NCBI GenBank assembly: GCA_027488905.1
Contig: JAIYAT010000031.1
Location: 1 to 64,000 of the forward strand
DNA length: 64,000 bases
Reading direction: 5' to 3'
From: Bacteroidota bacterium
GTDB lineage: Bacteria; Bacteroidota; Bacteroidia; UKL13-3
Shown here piece after piece: positions 18,628 through 28,561 of this stretch. Made by a program: the position numbers and the translations under genes. The first letter of the stretch is position 1. The number at the start of each line of letters is the position of its first letter. The notes beneath the pieces were generated by a model. It worked only from the letters and a program-made list of their open reading frames with translations, made no database searches and was not told the DNA's origin.

Positions 18628-20025
18628 ATGGAAGGCAATGACTATTTGGGTGAAGAAGTAAGCAGCAATGTGCAGCGCTATGAGAAAATGTTACGCAATA
18701 AAACCAAAGATTATTTTGATGCGGAGGCTATAGAAGGAATTATAGATTTCTATATTCAGAATGATAAACTGAAGAAAGCCATTGAGGCAATTGAGTTTGG
18801 TAAGGAATTATATCCAACAAATATTCCTTTTTGGATAAAACTAGCAGAGGTCTATGTTTTGTCTAAACGGTTTGAAGAGGCGATGGAAGAACTCGAAAAA
18901 GCTGAATTATATGAGCCATTTAGTGCAGATCTTTTTTTACTTAAGGGTGAAGTTTGCCTTAATTTAGATGATTTGGAGGAGGCCTCATCACTTTTTGAAA
19001 AGGCTTTGATGTATGCTGATGAAAGATTGGATATGCTTTTTGAAATTGCATACGTTTATGAAGACAATGACAAGTTTGATGAAGCATCTGCTTACTTTGA
19101 ACTCATCATTGATGAAGAACCTGCACTTGAACAAGCCTATTATGAAATAGCACATTGTTCAGACCTTCTTGGGAATCACGAAAAGGCAATAAAGTATTTA
19201 GATGCCTTAATAGATATAGACCCATATAATACAGGTGCTTGGTATAATTTGGGTATTACATACAGCAAAATAAACAACTTTGAAAAGGCGATCGAGGCAT
19301 TCGATTTTTGTTTAGTGATTGAAGAAGAATATACAATTGCTAGGTTTAATAAGGCAAATTGTTTGGTGGAGCTAGATAGGTTTGCAGATGCAATTCCTGA
19401 GTACCTCTCTGTAATTGAAACGGAAGGAGGAGATAGTATAACTTTTTGCAACCTTGCTGGTTGCTATGAACGAATTGGTAGACTTGAAGATGCTAGAACT
19501 CAATACAAAAAGGCAGCTCAATTAAACCCTAATCTTGCTGAGGCCTGGTTTGGCATTGGGCTTACGTTTGAGAAGGAATTATTATACAAAGAAGCCTTGC
19601 AATATTTTAAAAGGGCAATCTTACTTGAATCTGATAATTTAGAATTTCTTTTAGTTTTGGGTGAATGCGAATATAGACTTGGGCATGTAAAGGAAGCTGA
19701 AGATGTTTATACGAAAATGACCGAGTTAGACCCTACCATGATGGATAGTTGGATGGATTGGAGTTTCCTTAAATATGCAGAAGGTGATATTAGTGCCGCT
19801 AAAGATTTACTGTTACAGGCCTTAGGTTTTGACCCAACCTGTCATCAGTTTCATTACAGGTTAGTGGTATATTTATATGCTTTAGGATTTATTCAAGAGG
19901 CACATAAGCATTTGGAATTTGGATTAACATTATGTTTTGAAGACCATTTTTTGTTATTTGATATTGAACCAAAGTTAAAATTACAAATAGCAATAATGAC
20001 TATTATTGAGGCAAATCGTCCCTAA
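18628..20025 (+). CDS. Tetratricopeptide-repeat protein
   Basis: 465 residues made almost entirely of TPR units (about eleven to twelve), with canonical segments such as AWYNLGITYSKINNFEKAIE and AWFGIGLTFEKELLYKEALQ. There is no signal peptide or membrane segment, so it is a soluble scaffold. The N-terminus is acidic. TPRs mediate protein-protein contacts; the partner is not evident. It is divergent from the M1 peptidase gene and precedes the comA-yqeY genes, with a possible separate promoter in between. Confidence 0.85.
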   Translation: MEGNDYLGEEVSSNVQRYEKMLRNKTKDYFDAEAIEGIIDFYIQNDKLKKAIEAIEFGKELYPTNIPFWIKLAEVYVLSKRFEEAMEELEKAELYEPFSADLFLLKGEVCLNLDDLEEASSLFEKALMYADERLDMLFEIAYVYEDNDKFDEASAYFELIIDEEPALEQAYYEIAHCSDLLGNHEKAIKYLDALIDIDPYNTGAWYNLGITYSKINNFEKAIEAFDFCLVIEEEYTIARFNKANCLVELDRFADAIPEYLSVIETEGGDSITFCNLAGCYERIGRLEDARTQYKKAAQLNPNLAEAWFGIGLTFEKELLYKEALQYFKRAILLESDNLEFLLVLGECEYRLGHVKEAEDVYTKMTELDPTMMDSWMDWSFLKYAEGDISAAKDLLLQALGFDPTCHQFHYRLVVYLYALGFIQEAHKHLEFGLTLCFEDHFLLFDIEPKLKLQIAIMTIIEANRP

Positions 20026-20057
20026 TTCTGTGGACTTCCTAAATAATATATTTTGAG

Positions 20058-20065
20058 TAAATTTG
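20058..20065 (+). promoter_or_regulatory. Putative -7 element of the phosphosulfolactate synthase operon
   Basis: TAAATTTG fits the Bacteroidota TAnnTTTG -7 consensus and lies 35 bases before the start codon. No convincing -33 TTTG is present. Confidence 0.35.
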
Positions 20066-20100
20066 AAATCCTACATTAAAGGTATTAGCAGTTAGTTGAA

Positions 20101-20892
20101 ATGAAAAATTATAAATTAAAGTACATTCCTGAGAGAACAGAAAAGACTAGAGATAGTGGTTTAACCATGGTTATGGATAAAGGACTTAGCATCAGAGAGG
20201 CTGAAGATATGATTTCTGTAAGTGGTGGTTTTATTGATATAGTAAAACTTGGTTTTGGAACCTCCTTTGTAACCCAAAAGCTTGAAGAAAAAATTAAACT
20301 TTATCAGCAAAATGATATCATTGTTTATTTTGGCGGTACCCTTTTTGAAGCCTACATTGTTAGAAACCAATTTGATGATTACCTTAAGGTACTAGAAAAA
20401 TATGGGATGAAGCATGCTGAAGTTTCAGATGGATCTATTGAATTACCGCATGATATTAAGTTGGATTATATTGCCAAGCTAAGCAAACATGTTACTGTAT
20501 TGAGTGAGGTTGGTTCTAAAGATGTAGAAAAAATTATTCCACCTTATCAATGGATTGAATTAATGCAAACAGAACTAGAAGCCGGTGCTTGGAAAGTAAT
20601 TGCAGAGGCTAGAGAAGCTGGAAATGTTGGCGTATATCGCAGCAGTGGTGAGGTTAGGGAAGGACTTGTTCAAGAAATTCTTACAAAAATACCTGAGGAA
20701 AAAATTATTTGGGAAGCTCCTCAAAAGGCGCAACAAACTTATTTTATAAAGCTAGTTGGTGCAAATGTGAGCCTTGGAAACATTGCCCCAAATGATGTTA
20801 TTCCACTTGAAACTTTAAGATTGGGTCTAAGAAGCGATACTTTTTCTTTCTTTTTGGGAAAAGGCGCAAAATATATGACAAAGAAGAAATAA
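20101..20892 (+). CDS. comA: Phosphosulfolactate synthase
   Basis: 263 residues, a complete TIM-barrel ComA-family protein: RDSGLTMVMDKGLS near the N-terminus, IDIVKLGFGTS (46-56), HAEVSDGSIELP and the C-terminal LRLGLRSDTF. The family joins sulfite to phosphoenolpyruvate to form (R)-phosphosulfolactate, first step of sulfolactate and coenzyme M routes. Bacteroidota do not make coenzyme M; a plausible use is supplying sulfonate precursors such as sulfolactate or cysteate for sulfonolipids, but this is inference. It heads a tight run with yqeY (23 bases) and the LOG gene (13 bases), which show no pathway link. Confidence 0.88.
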   Translation: MKNYKLKYIPERTEKTRDSGLTMVMDKGLSIREAEDMISVSGGFIDIVKLGFGTSFVTQKLEEKIKLYQQNDIIVYFGGTLFEAYIVRNQFDDYLKVLEKYGMKHAEVSDGSIELPHDIKLDYIAKLSKHVTVLSEVGSKDVEKIIPPYQWIELMQTELEAGAWKVIAEAREAGNVGVYRSSGEVREGLVQEILTKIPEEKIIWEAPQKAQQTYFIKLVGANVSLGNIAPNDVIPLETLRLGLRSDTFSFFLGKGAKYMTKKK

Positions 20893-20915
20893 GAACTTTA
20901 ATCATTGGTTACAAT

Positions 20916-21365
20916 ATGACTTTACAAGAGAAAATAAATGCTGATGTTATTGCAGCCATGAAGGCAAAAGATGAGGTGGGTCTTAGGGCTCTGCGGGGGT
21001 TAAAATCGGCTCTTTTGCTTGCAGCTAGTGAGCCTGGTGCAAACGGAAGTGTTACTGATGAAGCAGCTTTAAAAATTTTTCAAAAATTGGCAAAGCAACG
21101 AAAAGAATCACTAGAAATTTACCTTCAGAATAAACGAGAAGACCTTGCAAAAGTTGAACAGGAGGAACTTGCTGTTATAGAAAGGTATTTACCAACCCAA
21201 ATGGGTGAGGAAGAAATCAAGGTTCAACTTCAACAATTAATCTCTGAAGCAGGCGCAATTTCTGCTGCAGACTTCGGTAAAATGATGCCTTTAGCAATGA
21301 AAGCATTTGCTGGAAAGGCAGATGGGAAAATTATTTCAGCACTTCTAAAACAGTTATTGGGTTAA
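20916..21365 (+). CDS. yqeY: GatB/YqeY domain-containing protein
   Basis: 149 residues, all alpha-helical, matching the stand-alone YqeY family: MKAKDEVGLRALRGLKSALL, ELAVIERYLPTQMGEEE and FGKMMPLAMKAFAGKADGK. The domain is related to the tRNA-binding tail of the GatB amidotransferase subunit. Its cellular role is not established. Probably co-transcribed with the phosphosulfolactate synthase gene. Confidence 0.93.
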   Translation: MTLQEKINADVIAAMKAKDEVGLRALRGLKSALLLAASEPGANGSVTDEAALKIFQKLAKQRKESLEIYLQNKREDLAKVEQEELAVIERYLPTQMGEEEIKVQLQQLISEAGAISAADFGKMMPLAMKAFAGKADGKIISALLKQLLG

Positions 21366-21378
21366 GCTTTTTTATGCT

Positions 21379-22092
21379 ATGACAGATTCTAACGAAGAAA
21401 GGATAAGACGCGCCTTTCAGAAAAAGGATTGGCCAGAAATAAAAGTCAGTGATAGTTGGGCCACTTTCAAGATTATGGCTGAGTTTGTTGAAGGTTTCGA
21501 AAAAATGAGTCGAATTGGCCCCTGTGTGTCCATTTTTGGTTCAGCCCGAACAAAGAAAGAACACCCTTATTACCAACTTGCCGAAGAAATTGCTAAGAAA
21601 CTTGTAGAAGCAGGTTTTGGGGTTATTACTGGCGGTGGACCTGGTATTATGGAAGCAGGAAATAAAGGTGCTAAAGAGGCTGGAGGAAAGAGTGTGGGAT
21701 TAGGGATTGAACTACCATTTGAGCAGTTTTTTAATCAATACATTGATAGGGATAAGAGTATTAATTTTGATTATTTTTTCATCAGAAAAGTAATGTTTGT
21801 TAAGTATGCCCAAGGCTTTATTGCTATGCCTGGTGGTTTTGGAACCCTTGATGAACTATTTGAATCATTAACACTTATTCAGACTAACAAAGTTGCCAAA
21901 TTCCCTGTTGTTTTAGTTGGTAGCAGCTTTTGGGAAGGATTAGTGGATTGGATGCGGGAAACCATGTGCAAAAAAGAGGGAAATATTGGAATGGAAGATT
22001 TACTTATGTTTAAAGTTGTTGATACAGCTGAAGATGCAGTAAATTATATTCTAGATTTCTACTCTGAAATAAGTATAAAGCCTAATTTTTAA
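21379..22092 (+). CDS. LOG-family (TIGR00730) nucleotide phosphoribohydrolase-like protein
   Basis: 237 residues with the Rossmann-like LOG fold. The nucleotide-binding glycine loop ITGGGPGIMEAGNKG and the active-site PGGFGTLDELFE are intact. Family members release a base from nucleoside 5'-monophosphates (AMP or cytokinin ribotides) and are often misnamed lysine decarboxylases. It begins 13 bases after yqeY and ends with a long hairpin, so it is last in the operon. Confidence 0.9.
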   Translation: MTDSNEERIRRAFQKKDWPEIKVSDSWATFKIMAEFVEGFEKMSRIGPCVSIFGSARTKKEHPYYQLAEEIAKKLVEAGFGVITGGGPGIMEAGNKGAKEAGGKSVGLGIELPFEQFFNQYIDRDKSINFDYFFIRKVMFVKYAQGFIAMPGGFGTLDELFESLTLIQTNKVAKFPVVLVGSSFWEGLVDWMRETMCKKEGNIGMEDLLMFKVVDTAEDAVNYILDFYSEISIKPNF

Positions 22093-22096
22093 AACT

Positions 22097-22166
22097 AAAG
22101 AATTTTGGGTAAGGACTTTTTACTTTACCTGATAGTAAAAAACCCTTAATCCCAAATTTCTTTTTA
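22097..22166 (+). terminator. Long imperfect hairpin terminator after the LOG gene
   Basis: An imperfect stem joins AAAGAATTTTGGGTAAGG and TTTTTAC on the left to GTAAAAAA, CCCTTAATCCCAAATTTCTTT on the right, followed by TT. It ends the comA-yqeY-LOG run. Confidence 0.6.
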
Positions 22167-22280
22167 AAAGCAAAGAATTGCTTTCATGGCTAGGTAAATA
22201 TAAGTCTATTTTTATGTGGTAATGGTTGCATTAAACATTAATTTAGCCTTTCATTTTTTAGTTAATAATTATAGTCAAAC

Positions 22281-24539
22281 ATGAGTTTAAAAGAAGATGC
22301 ATTAAAGTATCACAGTAAGGGCAGGCCTGGTAAAATTGAGGTAATTCCAACCAAGCCTACCAATACCAAAAGGGATTTATCTCTTGCCTATTCTCCTGGT
22401 GTAGCAGAGCCATGTTTGGAGATTGCCCAAAACCCTGATGATGTTTATAAATATACAGCTAAAGGAAACTTGGTTGCAGTGATAAGTAACGGAACAGCGG
22501 TATTAGGTTTAGGAGATATTGGTGCAGCAGCCTCAAAACCTGTTATGGAGGGGAAGGGTGTTTTGTTTAAAATATTTGCCGATATTGATGTGTTTGATAT
22601 CGAAATTGATACTAAAGATACTGAGGAGTTTATACGCACTGTAAAAAATATTGCCATAACCTTTGGCGGAATTAACCTTGAGGATATCAAAGCTCCTGAA
22701 TGTTTTGAAATTGAGCAAAGGCTAAAGGAGGAATTGGATATTCCAATTATGCATGATGATCAACATGGAACTGCAATTATTACAGGCGCAGCCTTATTAA
22801 ATGCCTTAGAATTGGTTGATAAAAAAATTGAAGAGGTCCAGGTTGTTTACAATGGAGCAGGAGCTTCTGCTATATCTTGTGCTAAAATTATGATTGCTTT
22901 GGGCGTGCGTCCAGAAAACCTAGTGATGTGCGATAGCAAGGGTGTAATTAGGAAAGACAATGACTCTTTAGATGTAATTAAGAAACCATTTGCTACTGCT
23001 AGAAATCTCAATTCGTTGAAAGATGCATTGGTTGGGGCAGATGTTTTTGTTGGCTTAAGTAAAGCTGATGTGGTAAGTCAAGACATGCTTAGGAGCATGA
23101 ACAGAGATTGCATAGTTTTTGCATTAGCAAATCCAAATCCAGAAATTACCTATGAATTAGCAATTGCCTCTCGTCCAGATATTATTCTTGCTACCGGAAG
23201 AAGTGATTACCCTAATCAGGTGAACAATGTATTGGGATTTCCTTATATTTTTAGAGGTGCTTTGGATGTAAGAGCGTCTAAAATTACTGAGCAAATGAAG
23301 CTTGCAGCAGTTTATGCACTTGCTAATCTAACAAAGGAACCTGTTCCTGAAATTGTTAATTTAGCTTATAATGAAAAAAGTGTAACATTTGGTAGAAACT
23401 ATATAATTCCAAAGCCTATAGATCCTCGATTAATTACAACTGTATCACCAGCGGTGGCCAAAGCAGCTATGGAATCTGGGGTTGCTAAAAATCCCATTAC
23501 CAATTGGGAGCAATACCATAATCAACTTTTAAATAGGTTAGGTAAGGAAAGTAATTTCATTCGTGCCATCGCAGATAAGGCAAAACAATCTCCAAAGCGT
23601 GTTGTATTTGCAGAAGCCGATAATTATAAAATTTTGAGAGCAGCACAAATTGTAAAAGATGATGGCATTGCCATTCCTATTTTATTGGGGAATAGAGAAA
23701 GGATTTTATCAATTATTGAAGAGCACAAAATTAAGATTGGAGACGTTACAATTATTGACCCAATGGAGGATGAATTGCGTCGAAATTCTTTTGCAGAGGT
23801 CTTTTTTGCCAAACGTCAAAGAAGCGGTATTACCTTATATGAGGCGAAGAAGTTAATGCGTGATAGACAATATTTTGCGCCTATGATGGTTGAAATGGGA
23901 GAGGCAGATGCAATGATTAGCGGTTTAACAAAAAATTACCCAAGTACCATTCGCCCAGCCTTACAGATTTTTGGTAAAGAAGAAAATACTAATGTGGTAG
24001 CAGGAATGTATATCATGATTAGCAAAAAAGGTCCATTATTTTTTGCAGATTGTTCTGTAAACAGAGTTCCAAGTGTAGATGAATTAGTAAATATTACAAA
24101 TTTAGCGCACAAGGCAGTTTCAAATTTTAACATTCAACCTCGCGTGGCCCTTTTAAGTTACAGTAATTTTGGGTCAGCCAAAGGTGATGTTCCTTCAAAA
24201 ATGGCATCAGTTAGAACCCGCCTAAAGCAACTTAATCCCAGCATGGTAGTAGATGGAGAAATACAAGCGAATGTTGCTTTGAACCAAAAGTTACTTAAAG
24301 AGAATTTCCCTTTTAGCGAGTTGGTTGGTGAGCAGGTAAATACATTTGTATTTCCTTCATTAGCTGCAGGTAATATTACCTATAAGATGTTGCAAGAACT
24401 TGGCGCAGCAGAGGCAATTGGTCCAGTTTTATTGGGCTTGAAAAAATCAGCGCACGTACTTCAGCTAGGCAGTACAATTAGAGAGATTGTAAATATGATT
24501 ATGATTGCTGTGATAGATGCTCAAAGTAAAACTGAGTAG
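22281..24539 (+). CDS. maeB: NADP-dependent malic enzyme with phosphotransacetylase-like domain
   Basis: 752 residues. The malic enzyme domain (1-~420) has YSPGVAEPC, the metal-binding DDQHGTAIITGAAL and the dinucleotide-binding VVYNGAGASAISCAK. A PTA-like domain (~430-752) has VVFAEADNYKILRAA, typical of the MaeB hybrid enzymes in which this part regulates but is not catalytic. The enzyme decarboxylates malate to pyruvate with NADP+, supplying NADPH. Monocistronic between a terminator upstream and a convergent gene ten bases downstream. Confidence 0.95.
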   Translation: MSLKEDALKYHSKGRPGKIEVIPTKPTNTKRDLSLAYSPGVAEPCLEIAQNPDDVYKYTAKGNLVAVISNGTAVLGLGDIGAAASKPVMEGKGVLFKIFADIDVFDIEIDTKDTEEFIRTVKNIAITFGGINLEDIKAPECFEIEQRLKEELDIPIMHDDQHGTAIITGAALLNALELVDKKIEEVQVVYNGAGASAISCAKIMIALGVRPENLVMCDSKGVIRKDNDSLDVIKKPFATARNLNSLKDALVGADVFVGLSKADVVSQDMLRSMNRDCIVFALANPNPEITYELAIASRPDIILATGRSDYPNQVNNVLGFPYIFRGALDVRASKITEQMKLAAVYALANLTKEPVPEIVNLAYNEKSVTFGRNYIIPKPIDPRLITTVSPAVAKAAMESGVAKNPITNWEQYHNQLLNRLGKESNFIRAIADKAKQSPKRVVFAEADNYKILRAAQIVKDDGIAIPILLGNRERILSIIEEHKIKIGDVTIIDPMEDELRRNSFAEVFFAKRQRSGITLYEAKKLMRDRQYFAPMMVEMGEADAMISGLTKNYPSTIRPALQIFGKEENTNVVAGMYIMISKKGPLFFADCSVNRVPSVDELVNITNLAHKAVSNFNIQPRVALLSYSNFGSAKGDVPSKMASVRTRLKQLNPSMVVDGEIQANVALNQKLLKENFPFSELVGEQVNTFVFPSLAAGNITYKMLQELGAAEAIGPVLLGLKKSAHVLQLGSTIREIVNMIMIAVIDAQSKTE

Positions 24540-24548
24540 CAATCAAAA

Positions 24549-25349
24549 TCAATAAAAGGTTTTACCAGTCCAAATTCCAAGGTTGGTTTGAACCGAAATT
24601 AAGATGATGCCATGTATTTGTGAAAGAGGTTGAATTGAGTATCTTCCTTCCTCTAATTGAGAAATTAAATGTGGAATTTCTTTTCCCTCTAGCGTATATA
24701 ATTTTAAATCGGCCAAAGAATAAGGCATTTCAAGAAATAAGTCTTTGTTGTATTGTTTAATGGAAATTTTTTGACTCCATACTTCCTCTTTAGTAGAAGT
24801 TCCAATAAGGTTTAAGACTAATGAGTCAAGGTATACCTTATCCCCTTGGGTATTTTGGTCGTTGTTAGCCATTACACCAGCAGCATATAGTGTAATAGTT
24901 TGATTTGTAGGATTTTTTGGCGCCTGCCATTTAAACTTCCATTTCTTTAAATTTATAGCATTTGTGCCTTTATCATTGTGGGTTACATAATCAGAAACAA
25001 TTACCCCACTATCTCCAGCACTTAGAAAAGTACCGGCACTTAGAAAACTTAATCCTTTAAACCTTGCATTTAATGCAAAGCCGAATTTGGTGATACCTTG
25101 ACTAGTGCTAACTACTTCTATTTCATAAATACTATCAGGAATAAAAGTAGAATTATTTTGGTTTCCATTTACTGAAATATTTATTGAGCTTTCTAAATCT
25201 GGGTTTGTTTTGCCAATATGACAAGAGGCGCAACTTCCTTCCTCTGGAGCTCCAGACATATTAAATCCTGCAATGCTGCTAGCATGTAAGGTGTATATAA
25301 CACTTCCAATGATGGTAAGTAAAAAAAAAATCCCTGTAATTTTCTTCAT
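24549..25349 (-). CDS. Secreted choice-of-anchor V protein with a CxxCH motif and degenerate T9SS tail
   Basis: 266 residues from MKKITGIFFLLTIIG, a signal peptide. Cys40-Ala-Ser-Cys43-His44 is a single c-type heme-like motif in the setting GAPEEGSCASCHIGK, as in the choice-of-anchor V family. A beta-sandwich follows (to ~190), then a C-terminal domain (about 195-266) with LKLYTLEGKEI and ISVQTNLGIWTGKTFY resembling a type A T9SS sorting domain. Function unknown; extracellular electron or heme handling is possible. The start codon and signal-peptide codons lie inside the intrinsic terminator of the upstream infB operon. An alternative in-frame ATG at 25364 is also within the hairpin region. 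Confidence 0.75.
   Translation of the reverse strand: MKKITGIFFLLTIIGSVIYTLHASSIAGFNMSGAPEEGSCASCHIGKTNPDLESSINISVNGNQNNSTFIPDSIYEIEVVSTSQGITKFGFALNARFKGLSFLSAGTFLSAGDSGVIVSDYVTHNDKGTNAINLKKWKFKWQAPKNPTNQTITLYAAGVMANNDQNTQGDKVYLDSLVLNLIGTSTKEEVWSQKISIKQYNKDLFLEMPYSLADLKLYTLEGKEIPHLISQLEEGRYSIQPLSQIHGIILISVQTNLGIWTGKTFY
24585..24594 (-). repeat. GGTTCAAACC word, copy 7 (minus orientation)
   Basis: In the 3' end of the choice-of-anchor V gene, encoding V-Q-T. Oriented context TTTC-GGTTCAAACC-AAC. Confidence 0.85.
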
Positions 25350-25358
25350 TACAGGGAT
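25321..25358 (-). terminator. Intrinsic terminator of the rimP-nusA-infB operon, overlapping the next gene's start
   Basis: On the minus strand ATCCCTGTAAT pairs perfectly with ATTACAGGGAT over the loop GAAGAAA, followed by ten T. It lies 30 bases after the infB stop. The ATG at 25349 straddles the stem-loop junction and the T-tract is read as I-F-F-L-L codons. Confidence 0.92.
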
Positions 25359-25387
25359 AGACAATTTTTTTTGCGAAAAGGTTGTTT

Positions 25388-28300
25388 TTATTTTAAGGTA
25401 CGTTTCACTTCTACTTCTTCGTAAGCCTCCACAAAATCACCCTCTCTTAAATCGTTATAGTTATGTATGGTTAAACCACAATCATACCCACTTGCTACTT
25501 CTTTCACATCGTCCTTAAATCGTTTTAAGGATGAGAGTGTGCTAGAGTAAACAACAACTCCATCTCTAATGAGACGAACTTTTGAATTTCTAAGTATTTT
25601 ACCGTCAGTTACCATACAACCTGCTACTGCGCCAACTTTGGTTATTTTGAAAACTTCTCTTATTTGTGCATTACCTAAAATCTTCTCTTCAATTGTTGGA
25701 GCAAGAAGGCCTTCTATAGCTGCTTTTATTTCTTCAATTGCATTGTAAATTACAGAATACATGCGGATATCAATGGACTCGTTTTCAGCTAACTTTCTTG
25801 CTTGCGAACTAGGTCTAACCTGGAATCCAACGATGATTGCATCAGATGCTGAAGCCAACATAACATCGCTTTCAGAAATTTGACCCACTGCTTTGTAAAT
25901 TACGCTCACTTGAACTTCTTCAGTAGAGAGCTTAATCAATGAGTCTGACAGGGCTTCAACAGATCCATCCACATCACCTTTAACAATTACCTTGAGTTCT
26001 TTGAAGTTTCCAATTGCTAAACGTCTTCCAATTTCGTCCAAGGTTATGTGCTTATTAGTTCTTATTCCTTGCTCGCGTTGAAGTTGTTGACGTTTGTTAG
26101 CAATCTCTCTTGCTTCGGGTTCAGTCTTAGTAATAATGAATCTATCACCTGCTTGAGGAGCGCCATCAAAACCAAGTATAACAACTGGTGTGCTTGGTCC
26201 AGCTTCTGCCATTTTCTTTCCTCTCTCATCAAACATGGCACGTACTTTTCCACTATTTACGCCAGCTAAAATTGGATCACCTACTCGCATTGTTCCACTT
26301 TGTACCATGATAGTGGTAACAATACCTCTACCTTTATCCAGGGTGGCCTCAATAACATTACCTACAGCACGTTTATTTGGATTTGCTTTTAGGTCAAGTA
26401 TTTCAGCTTCAAGTAACACTTTGTCTAACAGAGATTCTATACCAACACCTTTTTTGGCTGAAATTTCTTGACATTGGTATTTTCCGCCCCATTCTTCCAC
26501 TAAAATATTCATTGCTGCCAATTGTTCTCTGATTCTATCAGGATTGGCTGCATCCCTATCAATTTTATTTAAGGCAAAAACTATAGGAACGCCTGCAGCT
26601 TGTGCATGCGATATGGCTTCTTTGGTTTGTGGCATAACGCTGTCATCCGCAGCAATAACAATAATTACAACGTCTGTAAGTTTTGCTCCCCTTGCACGCA
26701 TGGCGGTAAACGCCTCGTGACCTGGTGTATCTAGAAAAGTTATTTTTTTGCCGCTTTCTAATTTCACTTCATATGCTCCAATATGCTGTGTAATTCCACC
26801 TGCTTCACCTTTTACTACATTAGCACTTCTAATATAATCGAGTAAAGATGTTTTACCATGATCTACGTGACCCATTACTGTGACAATAGGAGCTCTTGGT
26901 TCTAAAGTATCTGGTTCGTCTATATCTTCTTCTACAGCTTCTACCATTTCGGCAGAAACAAATTCAACTTCAAAGCCAAACTCTTCTGCAACAATGGCGA
27001 TTGTTTCTGCATCAAGTCTTTGATTGATAGAAACCATCATACCTAAACTCATACATGCGCTAATAATTTGTGTCACTTGAACACTCATCATATTTGCAAG
27101 TTCATTGGCCGTTACAAACTCTGTTACCTTAAGTTTGTTTTTTTCCAATTCCTCCTGAAGCATTTGCTCTTCACGCTCAGAAGCTTTGTCTGTGCGTTTT
27201 TGTTTTCTGATTTTAGACCTAACCTGCCCAATATTTGGATTTTTGCTACCAGGATTAAGTCGTGCTAAAGTTGCCTTTAATTTATCTTGTATTTCCTTAT
27301 CAGATATTTCAGTTTTTACCTCTGGTTTAGGAGCATTTCTATTGTTTTGATTACCACCTCTATTGAAGCGATTATTACCACCTTGTTGGTTGTTTCCTTG
27401 GCCTTGGCCAGGTCCGCGGTTAAAACCGCCGCCGCCGCCACCTGTTCCAGCTGGTCGATTGCGAGGATCAAAATCTTTCGCAGGGTCTACTTTTTGTATT
27501 CCAGTTTGATCTACCTGTTTACGTTTGCGTTTGCGTTTTGCATCAATATTGCTATCGCTGCTTGCAACTGGGTTTGGTTTTTTAGGTGGGTCTTTTCTTA
27601 ATTCAATTTTTCCAAGAACCTTTAATCCATCAAGTTTTTCATATTTAACATCCATTACCTTAACATCTTCATCTGCAGATGCTTCTGTGATGGTTATCGG
27701 TGTTTCTGTTGATATAATTACTTGTTCATTTGGCGCTTCTGGCTCTAAATTATTGGTAATTGGGGTTTCAACAACCGGCTCTATTTTTTCTTCAACCTTT
27801 TGGGTTTCAACCTTTACTTCTTGGACAATTGGAACAGATGGTGCTTTTGTCTGTTCAGGCTTTTTAGGAGAAGGCTTTGGTTTTTTGTTGGCATCTAAAT
27901 CTATTTTTCCAACTACTTTTAACCCTCCTAAAGTTTCTTCTTGAATAGGTGTTACTATTGGTTTTTCAATAACATGGTCCTCTATGATAATAGGAACTTC
28001 TGCTTTAACCTCGATTACTTCTTCCTTTTTTACTTCAGGAATTGGCGCCTCAATGATTGGTGCAATTTCAACTTTTACTTCAGGTTCTACAGCTGCTAGT
28101 ATAGGAGCCTCTTCCGCTTTAGGTGTCTCAGGTTCTACTTTTTTATTAGCTGCTGGGGTATTAACCAAGCCACTTTTTATCAATATTCCATCTTCTTCCT
28201 CTTCTTCCTCAACAACAATTGCCTTCGGTTTTGGTATTTCAATTATGGTGTTTTGAGGCTTTATGCGCTCCTTCCCTAACTTGTTTGCCTCTTGTTTAAC

Positions 28301-28480
28301 CTTTTTCTCGGAAGAGTACTCTGCCAATAACAAATTAAATTGTTCTTCTGTAAGCTTGGTGGTTGGCTTAGCTTCAATTTGATGGCCTTTTTTAGCTAAA
28401 AATTCAACCGCAGTATTTAAACCCACGTTAAATTCTTTAGCCGCTGCACTCAATCGTTTTGTTCCTGTTGTTTCGCTCAT
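25388..28480 (-). CDS. infB: Translation initiation factor IF-2
   Basis: 1030 residues. IF-2 is the GTPase that places initiator tRNA on the ribosome. An N-terminal IF2_N-like helix domain (1-~50) is followed by a long low-complexity Lys/Glu/Pro/Val linker (~60-440) with a Gly/Asn/Arg-rich stretch near 345-390. The G domain carries GHVDHGKT (537-544), DTPGHEAF and NKID, then the beta-barrel and C-terminal domains. The linker is long compared with enterobacterial IF-2 but usual in Bacteroidota. Third gene of rimP-nusA-infB, 81 bases after nusA. Confidence 0.97.
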   Translation of the reverse strand: MSETTGTKRLSAAAKEFNVGLNTAVEFLAKKGHQIEAKPTTKLTEEQFNLLLAEYSSEKKVKQEANKLGKERIKPQNTIIEIPKPKAIVVEEEEEEDGILIKSGLVNTPAANKKVEPETPKAEEAPILAAVEPEVKVEIAPIIEAPIPEVKKEEVIEVKAEVPIIIEDHVIEKPIVTPIQEETLGGLKVVGKIDLDANKKPKPSPKKPEQTKAPSVPIVQEVKVETQKVEEKIEPVVETPITNNLEPEAPNEQVIISTETPITITEASADEDVKVMDVKYEKLDGLKVLGKIELRKDPPKKPNPVASSDSNIDAKRKRKRKQVDQTGIQKVDPAKDFDPRNRPAGTGGGGGGFNRGPGQGQGNNQQGGNNRFNRGGNQNNRNAPKPEVKTEISDKEIQDKLKATLARLNPGSKNPNIGQVRSKIRKQKRTDKASEREEQMLQEELEKNKLKVTEFVTANELANMMSVQVTQIISACMSLGMMVSINQRLDAETIAIVAEEFGFEVEFVSAEMVEAVEEDIDEPDTLEPRAPIVTVMGHVDHGKTSLLDYIRSANVVKGEAGGITQHIGAYEVKLESGKKITFLDTPGHEAFTAMRARGAKLTDVVIIVIAADDSVMPQTKEAISHAQAAGVPIVFALNKIDRDAANPDRIREQLAAMNILVEEWGGKYQCQEISAKKGVGIESLLDKVLLEAEILDLKANPNKRAVGNVIEATLDKGRGIVTTIMVQSGTMRVGDPILAGVNSGKVRAMFDERGKKMAEAGPSTPVVILGFDGAPQAGDRFIITKTEPEAREIANKRQQLQREQGIRTNKHITLDEIGRRLAIGNFKELKVIVKGDVDGSVEALSDSLIKLSTEEVQVSVIYKAVGQISESDVMLASASDAIIVGFQVRPSSQARKLAENESIDIRMYSVIYNAIEEIKAAIEGLLAPTIEEKILGNAQIREVFKITKVGAVAGCMVTDGKILRNSKVRLIRDGVVVYSSTLSSLKRFKDDVKEVASGYDCGLTIHNYNDLREGDFVEAYEEVEVKRTLK

Positions 28481-28561
28481 TCTGCGCTTTACTTCCTAAA
28501 AATTTGTGCGAATATCGTTATTTAACATGGATATTCCTCATGTTGGTTTTATCACTTGTTA

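Noticed and set aside
27525..28256. Open frames on the plus strand opposite infB
   Set aside because: They mirror the low-complexity Lys/Glu/Pro linker of IF-2 and give Ser/Thr/Phe-rich nonsense without family motifs.
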